64,000 nt of DNA from Nitrospira sp. (GTDB taxonomy: Bacteria > Nitrospirota > Nitrospiria > Nitrospirales > UBA8639). Within the stretch, counting starts at the first letter, position 1. The number at the start of each line of letters is the position of its first letter. This document shows, piece by piece, positions 9,039 to 17,074 of the stretch. The notes beneath the pieces are model-generated. The model did no database searches, was not told the origin of the DNA, and saw nothing but the letters and a program-made list of their open reading frames with translations. The stretch covers positions 3,296,001 to 3,360,000 of the forward strand of contig CP058931.1 of assembly GCA_024760505.1 (NCBI GenBank), read 5' to 3'. The translations under genes were made by a program, and so were the position numbers.

Positions 9039-9330
9039 GCGACACGTCCTGGGTAAAATGAGAGAATATCTGGAATTGCAGAATTAAATAAGGTAACCAA
9101 ATTATAGGGGAATTAACAACATTGTAATAAGAAACCCTATATCCAGGCAACCTGTCATTGGCAATCTGTAATACGCCACTAATGAACAGGGTTGATAAGA
9201 GTGGCTAATAATACCGTGCAAAGAGGGAGAGATGTGAGGCAGGTGGAAGAATTCCCTGGCAATTAAATGGAAAGTAATCGAGAACGGGATTCTGAGAGGG
9301 TAATGAGGGAGGTCAAGGCGTCAAAGCGCG

Positions 9331-9990
9331 TCAAGCTGTGGTGTTGATCAAATTGGCTTGTTGAGAAGTATACCACTGCATGACATCTTGGTTGGCGGGA
9401 TCTTGAGTGGAGGTAAATGAAAATTTGGTGCCAATGGCTAAATCCGTCGTGGGGTCAACCCATTCAATAGTTCCGGAAAATTTGGAAAAATGGCTGAATT
9501 CTGGTAAACGACAACTAATGTGGAGATGTGATGAGGAGACGAGTGGCCATGCGGAAGGGGCGACACGAAACTGGCAACCCGTCGGGGAAAGATTGCTGAG
9601 CTGAACAGGTAGCACAGCTAGGATTTTCCCCTTGTCACTGAGGGGGCGAACGGCTCCAGTCATATTGACCGTCAGACGAGGAAATGCGCGAGGATGTTGA
9701 CGTGAAACGTTTGGTGGGGCAGCTAATCGAATCGTCGGGGGCTGTGTGAGGATTTCTTGGATGACTGTTTCAAATTCATAAATGTCCTCATCGATACATG
9801 AACGACCTTTACAGGGAATCCCGCATCTTAGGCTGCTAAGTGCCGGATCTTTTGGGAGTGCACAGAGGAGGGAGTGATCGGCTCCCAGTCCTAATAAATA
9901 GGTTTGGATTAACAATTTCTCAGGTGTGGAGGGAAAGGTCAACCAAATTGAGTTTGAACCTATGGCAAACTGCGGAGATGATGAATTCAT
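9331..9990 (-). CDS. PilZ-domain protein
   Basis: A 219-residue protein. The second half (residues ~110-205) is a PilZ domain, the c-di-GMP receptor fold: an RxxxR-type element (HPRAFPRL) and the downstream NLSPTG, standing for the D/N-x-S-x-x-G motif, are both visible. The first half resembles a YcgR-type N-terminal beta domain (IGSNSIWLTFPSTPEKLLIQTYLLG). It may couple c-di-GMP level to motility or surface behaviour. Its neighbour FlgM makes a flagellar link attractive but unproven. AAGGGAA precedes the ATG. Confidence 0.85.
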   Translation of the reverse strand: MNSSSPQFAIGSNSIWLTFPSTPEKLLIQTYLLGLGADHSLLCALPKDPALSSLRCGIPCKGRSCIDEDIYEFETVIQEILTQPPTIRLAAPPNVSRQHPRAFPRLTVNMTGAVRPLSDKGKILAVLPVQLSNLSPTGCQFRVAPSAWPLVSSSHLHISCRLPEFSHFSKFSGTIEWVDPTTDLAIGTKFSFTSTQDPANQDVMQWYTSQQANLINTTA

Positions 9991-10205
9991 GATTCCCTTT
10001 TCGGTTGTGTGAGGCCATGTTACAAGGCCAAATTCAGACCGGCAAGATGAGGAGTAGAGAACAGAAAAGGACTGATCTTAATATACAAGAACACGGTAAA
10101 AACTCTAGAATGTTTTCTGATGGCTATGGCCAATGCGTGGACCGAGCATTCCATCCGCTTGGAAGGAGCGTAAGGGAATGACTCTGCCCTTAAGCGGCAA
10201 TGAAA

Positions 10206-10550
10206 TTACAATGTGGTTGGCAGGCGGATTTCTTCTGGGTGAGTATGAAGTTCTTGAATGAGTGAATCCGCTAACTTTTCAGCAGAAATGACATAGTTCT
10301 GTGAGTCAATGGCTTTTTGAAAATGTGCGATTTTGTCCTGTCGAACATCCGGAACTTGAGACATTTTTTCGAGATAAAAAGAAACCTCTCGACTAGGAGT
10401 GGAAGGGGATGTTCTGTCATCTTTGGCAGAGTTTGGAGCTAAAGCAGAAATCTCCTGGCTAACATCCGGAAATGACAAGGCCGTTTTCTTAGGAGGACAC
10501 GATGGGGCATCTCCTGGTGGTGTTGGTGGAATGGAGGAAAGTTGACTCAT
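10206..10550 (-). CDS. flgM: FlgM-type anti-sigma-28 factor
   Basis: A 114-residue protein whose C-terminal third matches FlgM: VRQDKIAHFQKAIDSQNYVI followed by SAEKLADSLIQEL, the helix pair that binds FliA. The N-terminal ~70 residues are Pro/Ser-rich and probably disordered, as is usual for this secreted inhibitor. FlgM holds FliA inactive until it is exported through the finished hook-basal body. No flagellar structural genes are adjacent. The neighbouring PilZ gene is on the same strand, separated by 216 bp. Confidence 0.8.
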   Translation of the reverse strand: MSQLSSIPPTPPGDAPSCPPKKTALSFPDVSQEISALAPNSAKDDRTSPSTPSREVSFYLEKMSQVPDVRQDKIAHFQKAIDSQNYVISAEKLADSLIQELHTHPEEIRLPTTL

Positions 10551-10702
10551 TGGTTGTCAAAGGGTATCCCAGGGTGAGGTGAAATCTTAAATAAATATGA
10601 ATAGAAGAATCAAATGGCATTGTCGTCCCTTCCGTTTTGGCCGTGTAATTCTTTCGATGAAATCCCTCGTCACCTTATGAGCGGTTCCCAGATAGGATTG
10701 AG

Positions 10703-11608
10703 ATGATCATGGAACATGTTGTGGGCGCACGTATTCATCAATTACGGACCATTGATCCAGGAGAAATCCGGTTGGTCCAGTTAGCACTTCCTGAGGAGGT
10801 TGAGATAGCCGGAAAACTATATGCCATCCGAGATACCATGCGCCCAGGAACGGCCTTTCTCGCAAAACCCTGGGGAGACCGGACGGGCAAATATCGAAGA
10901 CGGATGTATACCCGGTCAAATGCTTCCTTCAACGAGCCACGCTTGTTGGAGACGTTCATCAATTATACCCATCGCGACCAGTCTGATACCTCCAGTTGGT
11001 GGCAATCGGAAATGGCCACCGACTGGTTTGAAAAGGGAAAAACTATAGAAGTTCGTCTCCAAATGGATGAAGAGCGGGGGGGGCTGTTGGTGTATGAAAA
11101 TACCAAAGTATGTAAGGCTACGAATCTTCGCTTGGAAGACGATGGGATCTGGGAGGGAATGCGAATGGTCTGTGTGGCCTTCGGCACGGGCATTACGCCA
11201 TTCTTATCGTATGCCCGATATTTAAAAGCCAAAAATTTTGGTCGAAAGGGAGGGAGAGTTGGAGCCCACCTGACGCTGGTGGCTAGTGTGCGTCATGAGG
11301 GGCAGTTAATGCTTCATGAGGAGATGGTCGCCCTTGAGAAACAATTCCCCGAACATTTTCGATATCAACCAGTGCTAACTCGATCCTGGCCGACTGCCTG
11401 GGAGTATCCGAAAGGTCGAATCCAGCGAGTGGTACACTCCGAGTCAGGAGACGAGCAAATCGACATTTCACCATTTCAAGCTATTGTGCCGAATATAGCC
11501 CAATCGCATCTACGCATATGTGGGACCGTCACGGCCTGCCGACAGCTCACTCTTGGACTTGAACAAGGCGGGATGGTTCCGCTGACGCTGCGCACGGAGT
11601 CCTGGTAG
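10703..11608 (+). CDS. FAD/NAD(P)-binding oxidoreductase, ferredoxin-NADP reductase type
   Basis: A 301-residue flavoprotein of the FNR superfamily. The FAD domain is marked by RMYTRSNAS, a variant of the RxYS/T motif. The nucleotide-binding half starts with VCVAFGTGITPFLSYARYL and ends with LRICGTVTACRQL, equivalent to the usual CG-x-x-x-M element. It is likely to move electrons between NAD(P)H and ferredoxin or another small carrier. The FAD half carries an unusual insertion (residues ~70-135). A second FNR-type protein is encoded at 46931. There is no operon partner. An in-frame ATG six bases downstream (10709) is an alternative start. Confidence 0.8.
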   Translation: MIMEHVVGARIHQLRTIDPGEIRLVQLALPEEVEIAGKLYAIRDTMRPGTAFLAKPWGDRTGKYRRRMYTRSNASFNEPRLLETFINYTHRDQSDTSSWWQSEMATDWFEKGKTIEVRLQMDEERGGLLVYENTKVCKATNLRLEDDGIWEGMRMVCVAFGTGITPFLSYARYLKAKNFGRKGGRVGAHLTLVASVRHEGQLMLHEEMVALEKQFPEHFRYQPVLTRSWPTAWEYPKGRIQRVVHSESGDEQIDISPFQAIVPNIAQSHLRICGTVTACRQLTLGLEQGGMVPLTLRTESW

Positions 11609-11654
11609 AAGAAATTTATGCTGAAAGGCAGAGGAATTTGGTGTAGATGATTCC

Positions 11655-11939
11655 CTATTCCCCTGCGGGCCGTGTAATGGAATCTGGAATCGTGACATTT
11701 GGACGGCGTAATAACCGGATCACGGGGCGACCAAGGAAGGTGTAATGTCCACAGATCAGACAGTGCAAGCTGAGTGTGACAAGAAGTTCCTGCTCCAACT
11801 GTTCTAAGTGTACGGTTCGCGACCCACAACGAGAACAACGAGGATACTTGTCGGGGGAGGCCTTTTTGGTCACGGTCTTTTTGGGAGAGGTCTTGCGTGA
11901 CTTGCCGATTGGTTGGTCCGGCTGTGCTGACTTTTTCAT
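11655..11939 (-). CDS. Small zinc-ribbon-like protein with Lys-rich N-terminus
   Basis: A 94-residue basic protein. The first ~35 residues are rich in Lys and Ser, followed by two CxxC pairs (CSRCGSRTV and CLICGHYTF) separated by 26 residues, the pattern of a zinc ribbon. Function is not recognised. Its end faces the convergent oxidoreductase gene, 47 bp away. The start at 11939 is preferred over the ATG at 11975 because AAGGA lies at proper spacing before it. Confidence 0.6.
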   Translation of the reverse strand: MKKSAQPDQPIGKSRKTSPKKTVTKKASPDKYPRCSRCGSRTVHLEQLEQELLVTLSLHCLICGHYTFLGRPVIRLLRRPNVTIPDSITRPAGE

Positions 11940-12136
11940 GAATGAATCCTTGGTCAAGGTAATAGAAGAACTCATCTGGTTATAACCAATTCCTGTGCCA
12001 AAATTTCAAAGGAAAAAGTGACAGAAAAGTCGAAAAACGGCCTAGAAATAGGAGGAAGGAAGCCGACACTGGGTAAAATTTTCCCGAGGAACAGGGTCAA
12101 AAATGCTGTGCTGGAGAGTCGTTGTCCAGCTAAAGT

Positions 12137-12607
12137 TTATTGACTGGAAGTGGGAGTTGAGGGATGAGCGAGGATGGCCTCAGAACGAAGGCGGAGATTG
12201 GCTGCTTCCGATGGTCGATTCGCTGCTTGCAACATTCGAGCATATCGTTGAAGGATAGCCGCCACGTCTGGATGGTTTGGGCCATTCGCGGTTTCCTTTA
12301 ATTTGAGGGCCCGTTCATATTGCGCAGCGGATTTGTCATATTCTTTCCGATCCTCGTAATAGGTGGCCAAACTATACAGACTACTTAAAAGCAGGGGATT
12401 TCCCGGTCCTAACCCTTCAGCATGTTTAACCGTGGCCAATAACTGGTTTTCTAACGCAGGGGTGGTTGCCTTTCCGGTTGTTGCCGGAAGCGAAGACCGA
12501 GAAGAAGGCGAGGGCGTTTTTGAATGGGAGGTACATGCGCTGAGTAGTCCGATTAAAAGCATGATGGTCCACATCATCCTAAAAATAGATCGTATATTCC
12601 GGTTCAT
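12137..12607 (-). CDS. TPR-containing lipoprotein
   Basis: A 156-residue product with a lipoprotein signal (MMWTIMLLIGLLSAC, lipobox LSAC). A Ser/Thr/Pro linker follows, then two tetratricopeptide repeats: PLLLSSLYSLATYYEDRKEYDKSAAQYERALKL and NHPDVAAILQRYARMLQAANRPSEA. Such proteins usually serve as scaffolds at a membrane. The partner is unknown. The start chosen is the ATG beginning MNRNIRS; an upstream in-frame ATG at 12637 would place ten extra residues before the signal peptide. Confidence 0.75.
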   Translation of the reverse strand: MNRNIRSIFRMMWTIMLLIGLLSACTSHSKTPSPSSRSSLPATTGKATTPALENQLLATVKHAEGLGPGNPLLLSSLYSLATYYEDRKEYDKSAAQYERALKLKETANGPNHPDVAAILQRYARMLQAANRPSEAANLRLRSEAILAHPSTPTSSQ

Positions 12608-12763
12608 AGAACTACACCCTAACCATGGCATCTGCAAGAAAGCCCCGAATAGAAAGTCAGAAGTGATTCTATGAACTCTGAGCCTGTTCTCGCAAGTGAA
12701 CTCCCCGGTTTATGATTTATCAAATACCAATTCATTGTGCTTTTTAATGGAGAAGAATACACG

Positions 12764-13852
12764 ATGACGGTCCTCTGGTGTTCGATTTCGTCTCATGGCT
12801 TTGGGCATGCCGCGCAATTAATGCCAATCTTGAATGAATTAGGTGGGGCGGTGGATGACCTGCATGTGATTCTGCGCACCCAGGTACCTGCCGATTTCTT
12901 TCAACGTCATCTCCGCGTGAGTTGGGAGTTGCAGGATGTCCAACAAGACGTTGGATGTGTCCAGCGAGGGCCCTTGGATATTGATGTGGAAGAAACATGG
13001 AAGGCCTACGCCAAATTTCACACACAGTGGGAGTCCAAGGTTGAGGAGGAAGCCCAGGCCATCCGATTGTCCAAGGCGCGTCTGGTAATTTCCAATATTT
13101 CGCCTCTTGCCATAGCCGGCGCAGCTCAAGTGAAGTGCCCGGTAGTGGGAATTGCCTCGCTATCCTGGGATCGGGTGTTAGAGCCATTTGCCCAGGCCGA
13201 TTCCGGTATTCATGGTTCGATTCTCAAAACCATTCGTACCAGCTATGGGTTGGCAGACTCTCTCATCCGCCTTCATCCGGGTATCGAGATGCCGGCCTTT
13301 GGTTCGACGGTTGATGTAGGACCTTCGGCACCCTTGAGAAAACCGAATGGCTATGATCTGCGAAAAGCCTTGGGGGTGGAAGAGCATGAATTGATAGTCC
13401 TCATTGCCTTTGGGGGTGTGCCGCTCAACCGTCTTCCCCTTGAGCAGATGTCCGCAATGGCCGGGTTCCACTTTTTAGTAAGCGAACTCCCATCTTTTTC
13501 TTCTTATGCCTCGGTGCATCGTGTCGAAGATCTTGCGATGCCATTTGGGGAAATCAGTCAACAGGCGGATATCATAATGACCAAGCCGGGGTATGGTACC
13601 GTGATCGCTGCGGTCCAGGATAAGACGGCATTGGTCTACGTCCGTCGACATAATTTCATTGACGAACAGAGTTTGGTGGATTATATCCATCGACACGGGC
13701 GAGGAATGGAGTTATCCCGTGATGACTTTGAATCGGGCAATTGGGAACCGACTCTTCGTGCTGTGCTTAAAGTAGCGGTTCCGTCTGAGGCACATCCGTC
13801 ACCGGGCACGGGTGACGTTGTTCGTCAGTTAAAAACATATTTGTCGTACTGA
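12764..13852 (+). CDS. GT-B-fold glycosyltransferase-like protein
   Basis: A 362-residue protein starting MTVLWCSISSHGFGHAAQLMPILNEL. The G-x-G-H loop after the first strand is as in MurG-type GT-B enzymes and the N-terminal part of arabinokinase-like proteins. The C-terminal half has IVLIAFGGVPLN and DIIMTKPGYGTVIAAV, equivalent to the nucleotide-sugar site (K-x-G-x-G-T) of this fold. It probably uses a UDP-sugar, but the acceptor is unknown. A GGAG ribosome site supports the ATG at 12764 over the GTG at 12737. Neighbours give no pathway clue. Confidence 0.7.
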   Translation: MTVLWCSISSHGFGHAAQLMPILNELGGAVDDLHVILRTQVPADFFQRHLRVSWELQDVQQDVGCVQRGPLDIDVEETWKAYAKFHTQWESKVEEEAQAIRLSKARLVISNISPLAIAGAAQVKCPVVGIASLSWDRVLEPFAQADSGIHGSILKTIRTSYGLADSLIRLHPGIEMPAFGSTVDVGPSAPLRKPNGYDLRKALGVEEHELIVLIAFGGVPLNRLPLEQMSAMAGFHFLVSELPSFSSYASVHRVEDLAMPFGEISQQADIIMTKPGYGTVIAAVQDKTALVYVRRHNFIDEQSLVDYIHRHGRGMELSRDDFESGNWEPTLRAVLKVAVPSEAHPSPGTGDVVRQLKTYLSY

Positions 13853-13875
13853 AGGGAAACGGGCCGGGGATCTTT

Positions 13876-14403
13876 TCAAGCACTATCCGGGATCAGAGAG
13901 GGATAGGGAGAGACTGTAAGGGCCTCAATGGTATTGAAAACACGTGATGCATTCAATTCTCGTTCTTTCCAAAATACTCCGATCACTTCCACAGAAAGAT
14001 CCAGTGAAATTGACGGTGAGCCTTGCGTGCGATCGTGTTGACCAAAGACGACAATAGATTGTTCCCCCTCGGCCAGACGAAAGACAAAGCGTATGGCTAA
14101 TTCTGAGTCATCAAGGTGCATTTCCGGTTGAGTGATTACTCCACGAACCGCCACGAGTTGTTGATGATAGGAATCTGGTTGACTCAGTAGCATGGTAATG
14201 GAGACGGGTTCGGGTGATGTGGTAAAAGTGGAGGAGGGGAGGCGAGACGAAAGGTGCCCAAAAAGCCTGGGCGTGGGTGGTGCCGAGGCAACTCCCTCAT
14301 GGAAAGCTTCCAAGGGAAATTCCAGCTGATGCGTAATGTCCGTCCCAACGAACAGGAGAGCATTCCATGCTGCAATCAACAGAATTTTTGAAGAAATGGT
14401 CAT
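13876..14403 (-). CDS. Exported protein with probable OB-fold region
   Basis: A 175-residue protein with an N-terminal hydrophobic helix (SKILLIAAWNALLFVG) that may be a signal anchor. After a variable linker, residues ~70-165 show the strand pattern of a small beta barrel: VSITMLLSQPDSYHQQLVAVRGVIT, IRFVFRL, QSIVVFGQHD, SLDLSVEVIGVFWKER. This resembles periplasmic OB-fold domains, but I do not recognise a family. It converges with the glycosyltransferase gene and faces the J-domain gene divergently. Confidence 0.6.
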   Translation of the reverse strand: MTISSKILLIAAWNALLFVGTDITHQLEFPLEAFHEGVASAPPTPRLFGHLSSRLPSSTFTTSPEPVSITMLLSQPDSYHQQLVAVRGVITQPEMHLDDSELAIRFVFRLAEGEQSIVVFGQHDRTQGSPSISLDLSVEVIGVFWKERELNASRVFNTIEALTVSPYPSLIPDSA

Positions 14404-14514
14404 AAAGGAAACGCTGTTTTTTAGAAATAATATGCAGGGACAAATGAACGTGGATATTCGCCAAAGCTGCGCAAATAACCAGGTGAAGATTTTTCTTTTG
14501 TAAGGAACAAGTCA

Positions 14515-15192
14515 ATGCCAGTCGTCGATTATTATGCGGTTCTCGGTGTTGTTCTTCAAGCATCGCAAGATGAGATAAAAAAAGCCTATCGCGCATTGGC
14601 CCTTCAATATCATCCTGACCGCAATCGAGGAAATCGTCAGGCTGAACAAAAAATTCGTGAAGTCAATGCAGCCTATGAAATCTTAGGTGATCCGGATGCC
14701 AGAAAAACGTATGATCGAATGCGGTTGGGTTATGTCGAGCCGATGGTGCACCGACGGGATAGGGATCCGGATCCCGAGCCGGAAGAATCCATTTCTCCGT
14801 CAGTGGTCCTGCAACGAATGGAAGAAACCCTTCGAGAGGAATCCCGCAAACAGCTGTTTATGGTCTTAATACGCAATACACAAAGAATCAAAGAAGAATT
14901 AGGCATTATTCGGGAACGGGTCATTCGTGCCCAGGGATATGATACCTTTCTGGAGAAAATCGTCATGCAGCGAGGCCAGGAAGTGTTAGATGAACTCGTG
15001 TCCGTGGAGCTCAAACAGCGCCGAGAGCGACTCGTAGATGTAGCCGTGGAGATGGTGTGCTCGGCCGTTCCAGGTTCGTTTCGAGGCGAAGAGCAAATGG
15101 ATCAGGTACGACGAAGTTTAGGACAGGCGTATCAGGAAGGATGGATCCAAGGATACGAACAAGCTTGTGAACTTCTCTACGAGCGCCGGTAA
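14515..15192 (+). CDS. J-domain (DnaJ-like) co-chaperone protein
   Basis: A 225-residue protein. Residues 1-70 are a full J domain with helix II (ASQDEIKKAYRALALQYHPD), the HPD motif that stimulates DnaK ATPase, and helix III (REVNAAYEILGDPDARKTYD). There is no Gly/Phe region, zinc finger or DnaJ C-terminal domain, so it is a class C protein. The remaining ~150 residues are charged and helical, probably a client- or partner-binding coiled region. AAGGA lies eight bases before the ATG. Confidence 0.85.
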   Translation: MPVVDYYAVLGVVLQASQDEIKKAYRALALQYHPDRNRGNRQAEQKIREVNAAYEILGDPDARKTYDRMRLGYVEPMVHRRDRDPDPEPEESISPSVVLQRMEETLREESRKQLFMVLIRNTQRIKEELGIIRERVIRAQGYDTFLEKIVMQRGQEVLDELVSVELKQRRERLVDVAVEMVCSAVPGSFRGEEQMDQVRRSLGQAYQEGWIQGYEQACELLYERR

Positions 15193-15330
15193 TCAGGACG
15201 GATACATTGAGAAAAACACAAATGGAAGTGGATAAAGGAAATGATCAACAATGAGGAGGAAAGCCCTGCTCAGAACCGATGCCAGCAAATGGGACGCCCC
15301 ATTTGCCGGATTATCGCCGTTTCGCAACCC

Positions 15331-15585
15331 TCAGCGATCAAAGGGAGAAGAGGGTTGCTGGAAGGAATTGCCTTTTGAGGCGTGATGCCTTGATGTGGAC
15401 AATGCCTGAGCCTCCTTCGACAAGGTCACCTGGTCCTGGATGGGAGAGGGGGCACCTCGTTCCCGATGGCTTTTGGCTTTGCCACTTTCCTCATTGGAGC
15501 TCACGGCGGTCACCTGTTTTCGTGAATGATCCCCCGATGATGCGGGTTGCAGAAATTGAATAGCTCCTACTTCCGGTATTGTCAT
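15331..15585 (-). CDS. Small hydrophilic protein, function unknown
   Basis: An 84-residue, Ser-rich, probably disordered protein starting MTIPEVGAIQFLQ. The segment DQVTLSKEAQAL resembles the short D-x-V-x-L-S-x-E-A motif common in flagellar and FlgM-like proteins, which is suggestive only. A clear AAAGGAG site at proper spacing decides this start, against a longer frame beginning at 15657. Confidence 0.5.
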   Translation of the reverse strand: MTIPEVGAIQFLQPASSGDHSRKQVTAVSSNEESGKAKSHRERGAPSPIQDQVTLSKEAQALSTSRHHASKGNSFQQPSSPFDR

Positions 15586-16022
15586 GGTCAGTACTCCTTT
15601 GCTCTTCTGAATGAGTTCAAGACTCCCATTACAATCTCTGTATCGGTATGTGCCCATAATGCTTGCGGCGCGGGAATGGGTGGATTTAATGAAATGACAT
15701 AGAATGTGAACTATTTGCCAAAAAGGGCAAGGAACTCATTGGGATGCTCCCCACACCAATAACGAGTGAATGGGCTATTGAAGAGCAACAGGCATGTCAA
15801 AACAATAGTGTAGCCGGACTACCTTTGAAGTCGAACGATACCAAGAAAAGATCAGGTTAATTGATCGTGTGCCTCCCTCTCATGAAATCCACGAGCCTCT
15901 CACTACCTCCCGATTATTGTGTATATAGGGAAAATGGGTGTTTGCATTTAGCAGGAATCTTTCAAAAGCAATTGATCTATCCCCCTTCCTTTCCTGGCAG
16001 ATTCGCTAAAAGACTTGGGGGA
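15586..16022. other. Intergenic stretch without recognised gene
   Basis: A 437-bp gap between the small protein and the enoyl-CoA hydratase. Only short frames without ribosome sites or family resemblance are present. No clear hairpin or repeat was seen. Confidence 0.5.
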
Positions 16023-16811
16023 TTAGAGGTCCTTGAAATGCGGAGTGCGCTTTTCTAAAAAGGCCGCCAGCCCTTCTTGTTTATCTTCGGATTCGCAAAG
16101 TTCTCCAAACAAGGTTGCTTCTACCAGCAATCCCTCACGAAGTTTCAAATCCGATCCCCTTTGAATGGCCTGAAGGGCTGCTCGAACAGCACTTTGACTT
16201 TTTGAGGCAATCCGACTGGCGAGTCCGATAGCCTGAGGCATCAAATCTTTATCAGAGAAAACCTCAGATATCAGTCCACATGTTTTGCCATCCTCTGCCG
16301 AGAGAGAATCCCCGGTCAGAATCATTTCAGTAGCCTTCGATTGGCCGATGAGACGAAGCAGGCGTTGGGTCCCGCCGAACCCAGGGATCAGACCAAGATT
16401 AACCTCCGGTAGCCCGAGTTGAATTCCTTCAGCAGCTAATCGGATATGACAACACAATGCCAATTCCAAGCCTCCGCCGAGGCAGATGCCATTGATGGCT
16501 GCGATAATGGGTTTCGGCGAAGCCCCAATTTTATTTAGAATTCTTTGGCCGGTGAGAGCCAGTTTTTTGCCTTTTTTCCTGGATCCGATTTCTGCCAACA
16601 TCCGGATATCGGCTCCTGCAATGAAAAACCGTCCTGTTCCGGTGATGATGATGACCTTGACTCGATCATGATTGGCCAGATCGTCCAGGGTTGATTCGAG
16701 TTCACTAATCCCTTGGGGTGAAAGCACATTTGCGGGAGGATGGTTGATCGTCACCGTCGCGACATGATCTGCCAGCTGTTCGGTGTACCATATGCGAGGA
16801 AGTGCGCTCAT
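16023..16811 (-). CDS. Enoyl-CoA hydratase/isomerase (crotonase family)
   Basis: A 262-residue crotonase. The oxyanion-hole elements IAGADIRML and GICLGGGLELALCCHIRLA and the catalytic region LGLPEVNLGLIPGFGGTQRL with both Glu residues are intact, so hydratase activity on 2-enoyl-CoA is likely. It would act with the divergent acyl-CoA dehydrogenase and, in the island to the right, the 3-hydroxyacyl-CoA dehydrogenase and thiolase to complete beta-oxidation of short or branched acyl-CoAs. AGAGGAGA before the ATG at 16811 decides the start. Confidence 0.9.
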   Translation of the reverse strand: MSALPRIWYTEQLADHVATVTINHPPANVLSPQGISELESTLDDLANHDRVKVIIITGTGRFFIAGADIRMLAEIGSRKKGKKLALTGQRILNKIGASPKPIIAAINGICLGGGLELALCCHIRLAAEGIQLGLPEVNLGLIPGFGGTQRLLRLIGQSKATEMILTGDSLSAEDGKTCGLISEVFSDKDLMPQAIGLASRIASKSQSAVRAALQAIQRGSDLKLREGLLVEATLFGELCESEDKQEGLAAFLEKRTPHFKDL

Positions 16812-16890
16812 GGTCTTGTCTCCTCTGGAGAGTCGTGCATCCTTGGCCTGCATGCCTTAGCCGAATCCGTGATGCATTGGGCTTCACTTT

Positions 16891-16931
16891 GATAATATAA
16901 AATTATCCTAGCATAATGATATAATATTATG
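16891..16931. promoter_or_regulatory. Two AT-rich palindromes between enoyl-CoA hydratase and acyl-CoA dehydrogenase genes
   Basis: GATAAT-ATAAA-ATTATC (16891-16907) and CATAAT-N8-ATTATG (16912-16931) lie in the divergent promoter region. The first has the form GATAA-N7-TTATC that recurs at 38158-38174 in the other divergent promoter of the catabolic island. Its centre is 88 bp from the hydratase start codon. It is a candidate operator for a dimeric repressor. Confidence 0.5.
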
Positions 16932-17074
16932 AGTTCAATATCCTTACTAGCGGACTGTAAAAAGGAAATTTTTAAAAGAACATTGGCTGAAAAACCTATT
17001 GAGTATCCTGCGAGAATTCTAGAGTTAGATGTAAAACTGGTTTCCCCCAGAATTCACGGTAAGGAGGTCCGGAC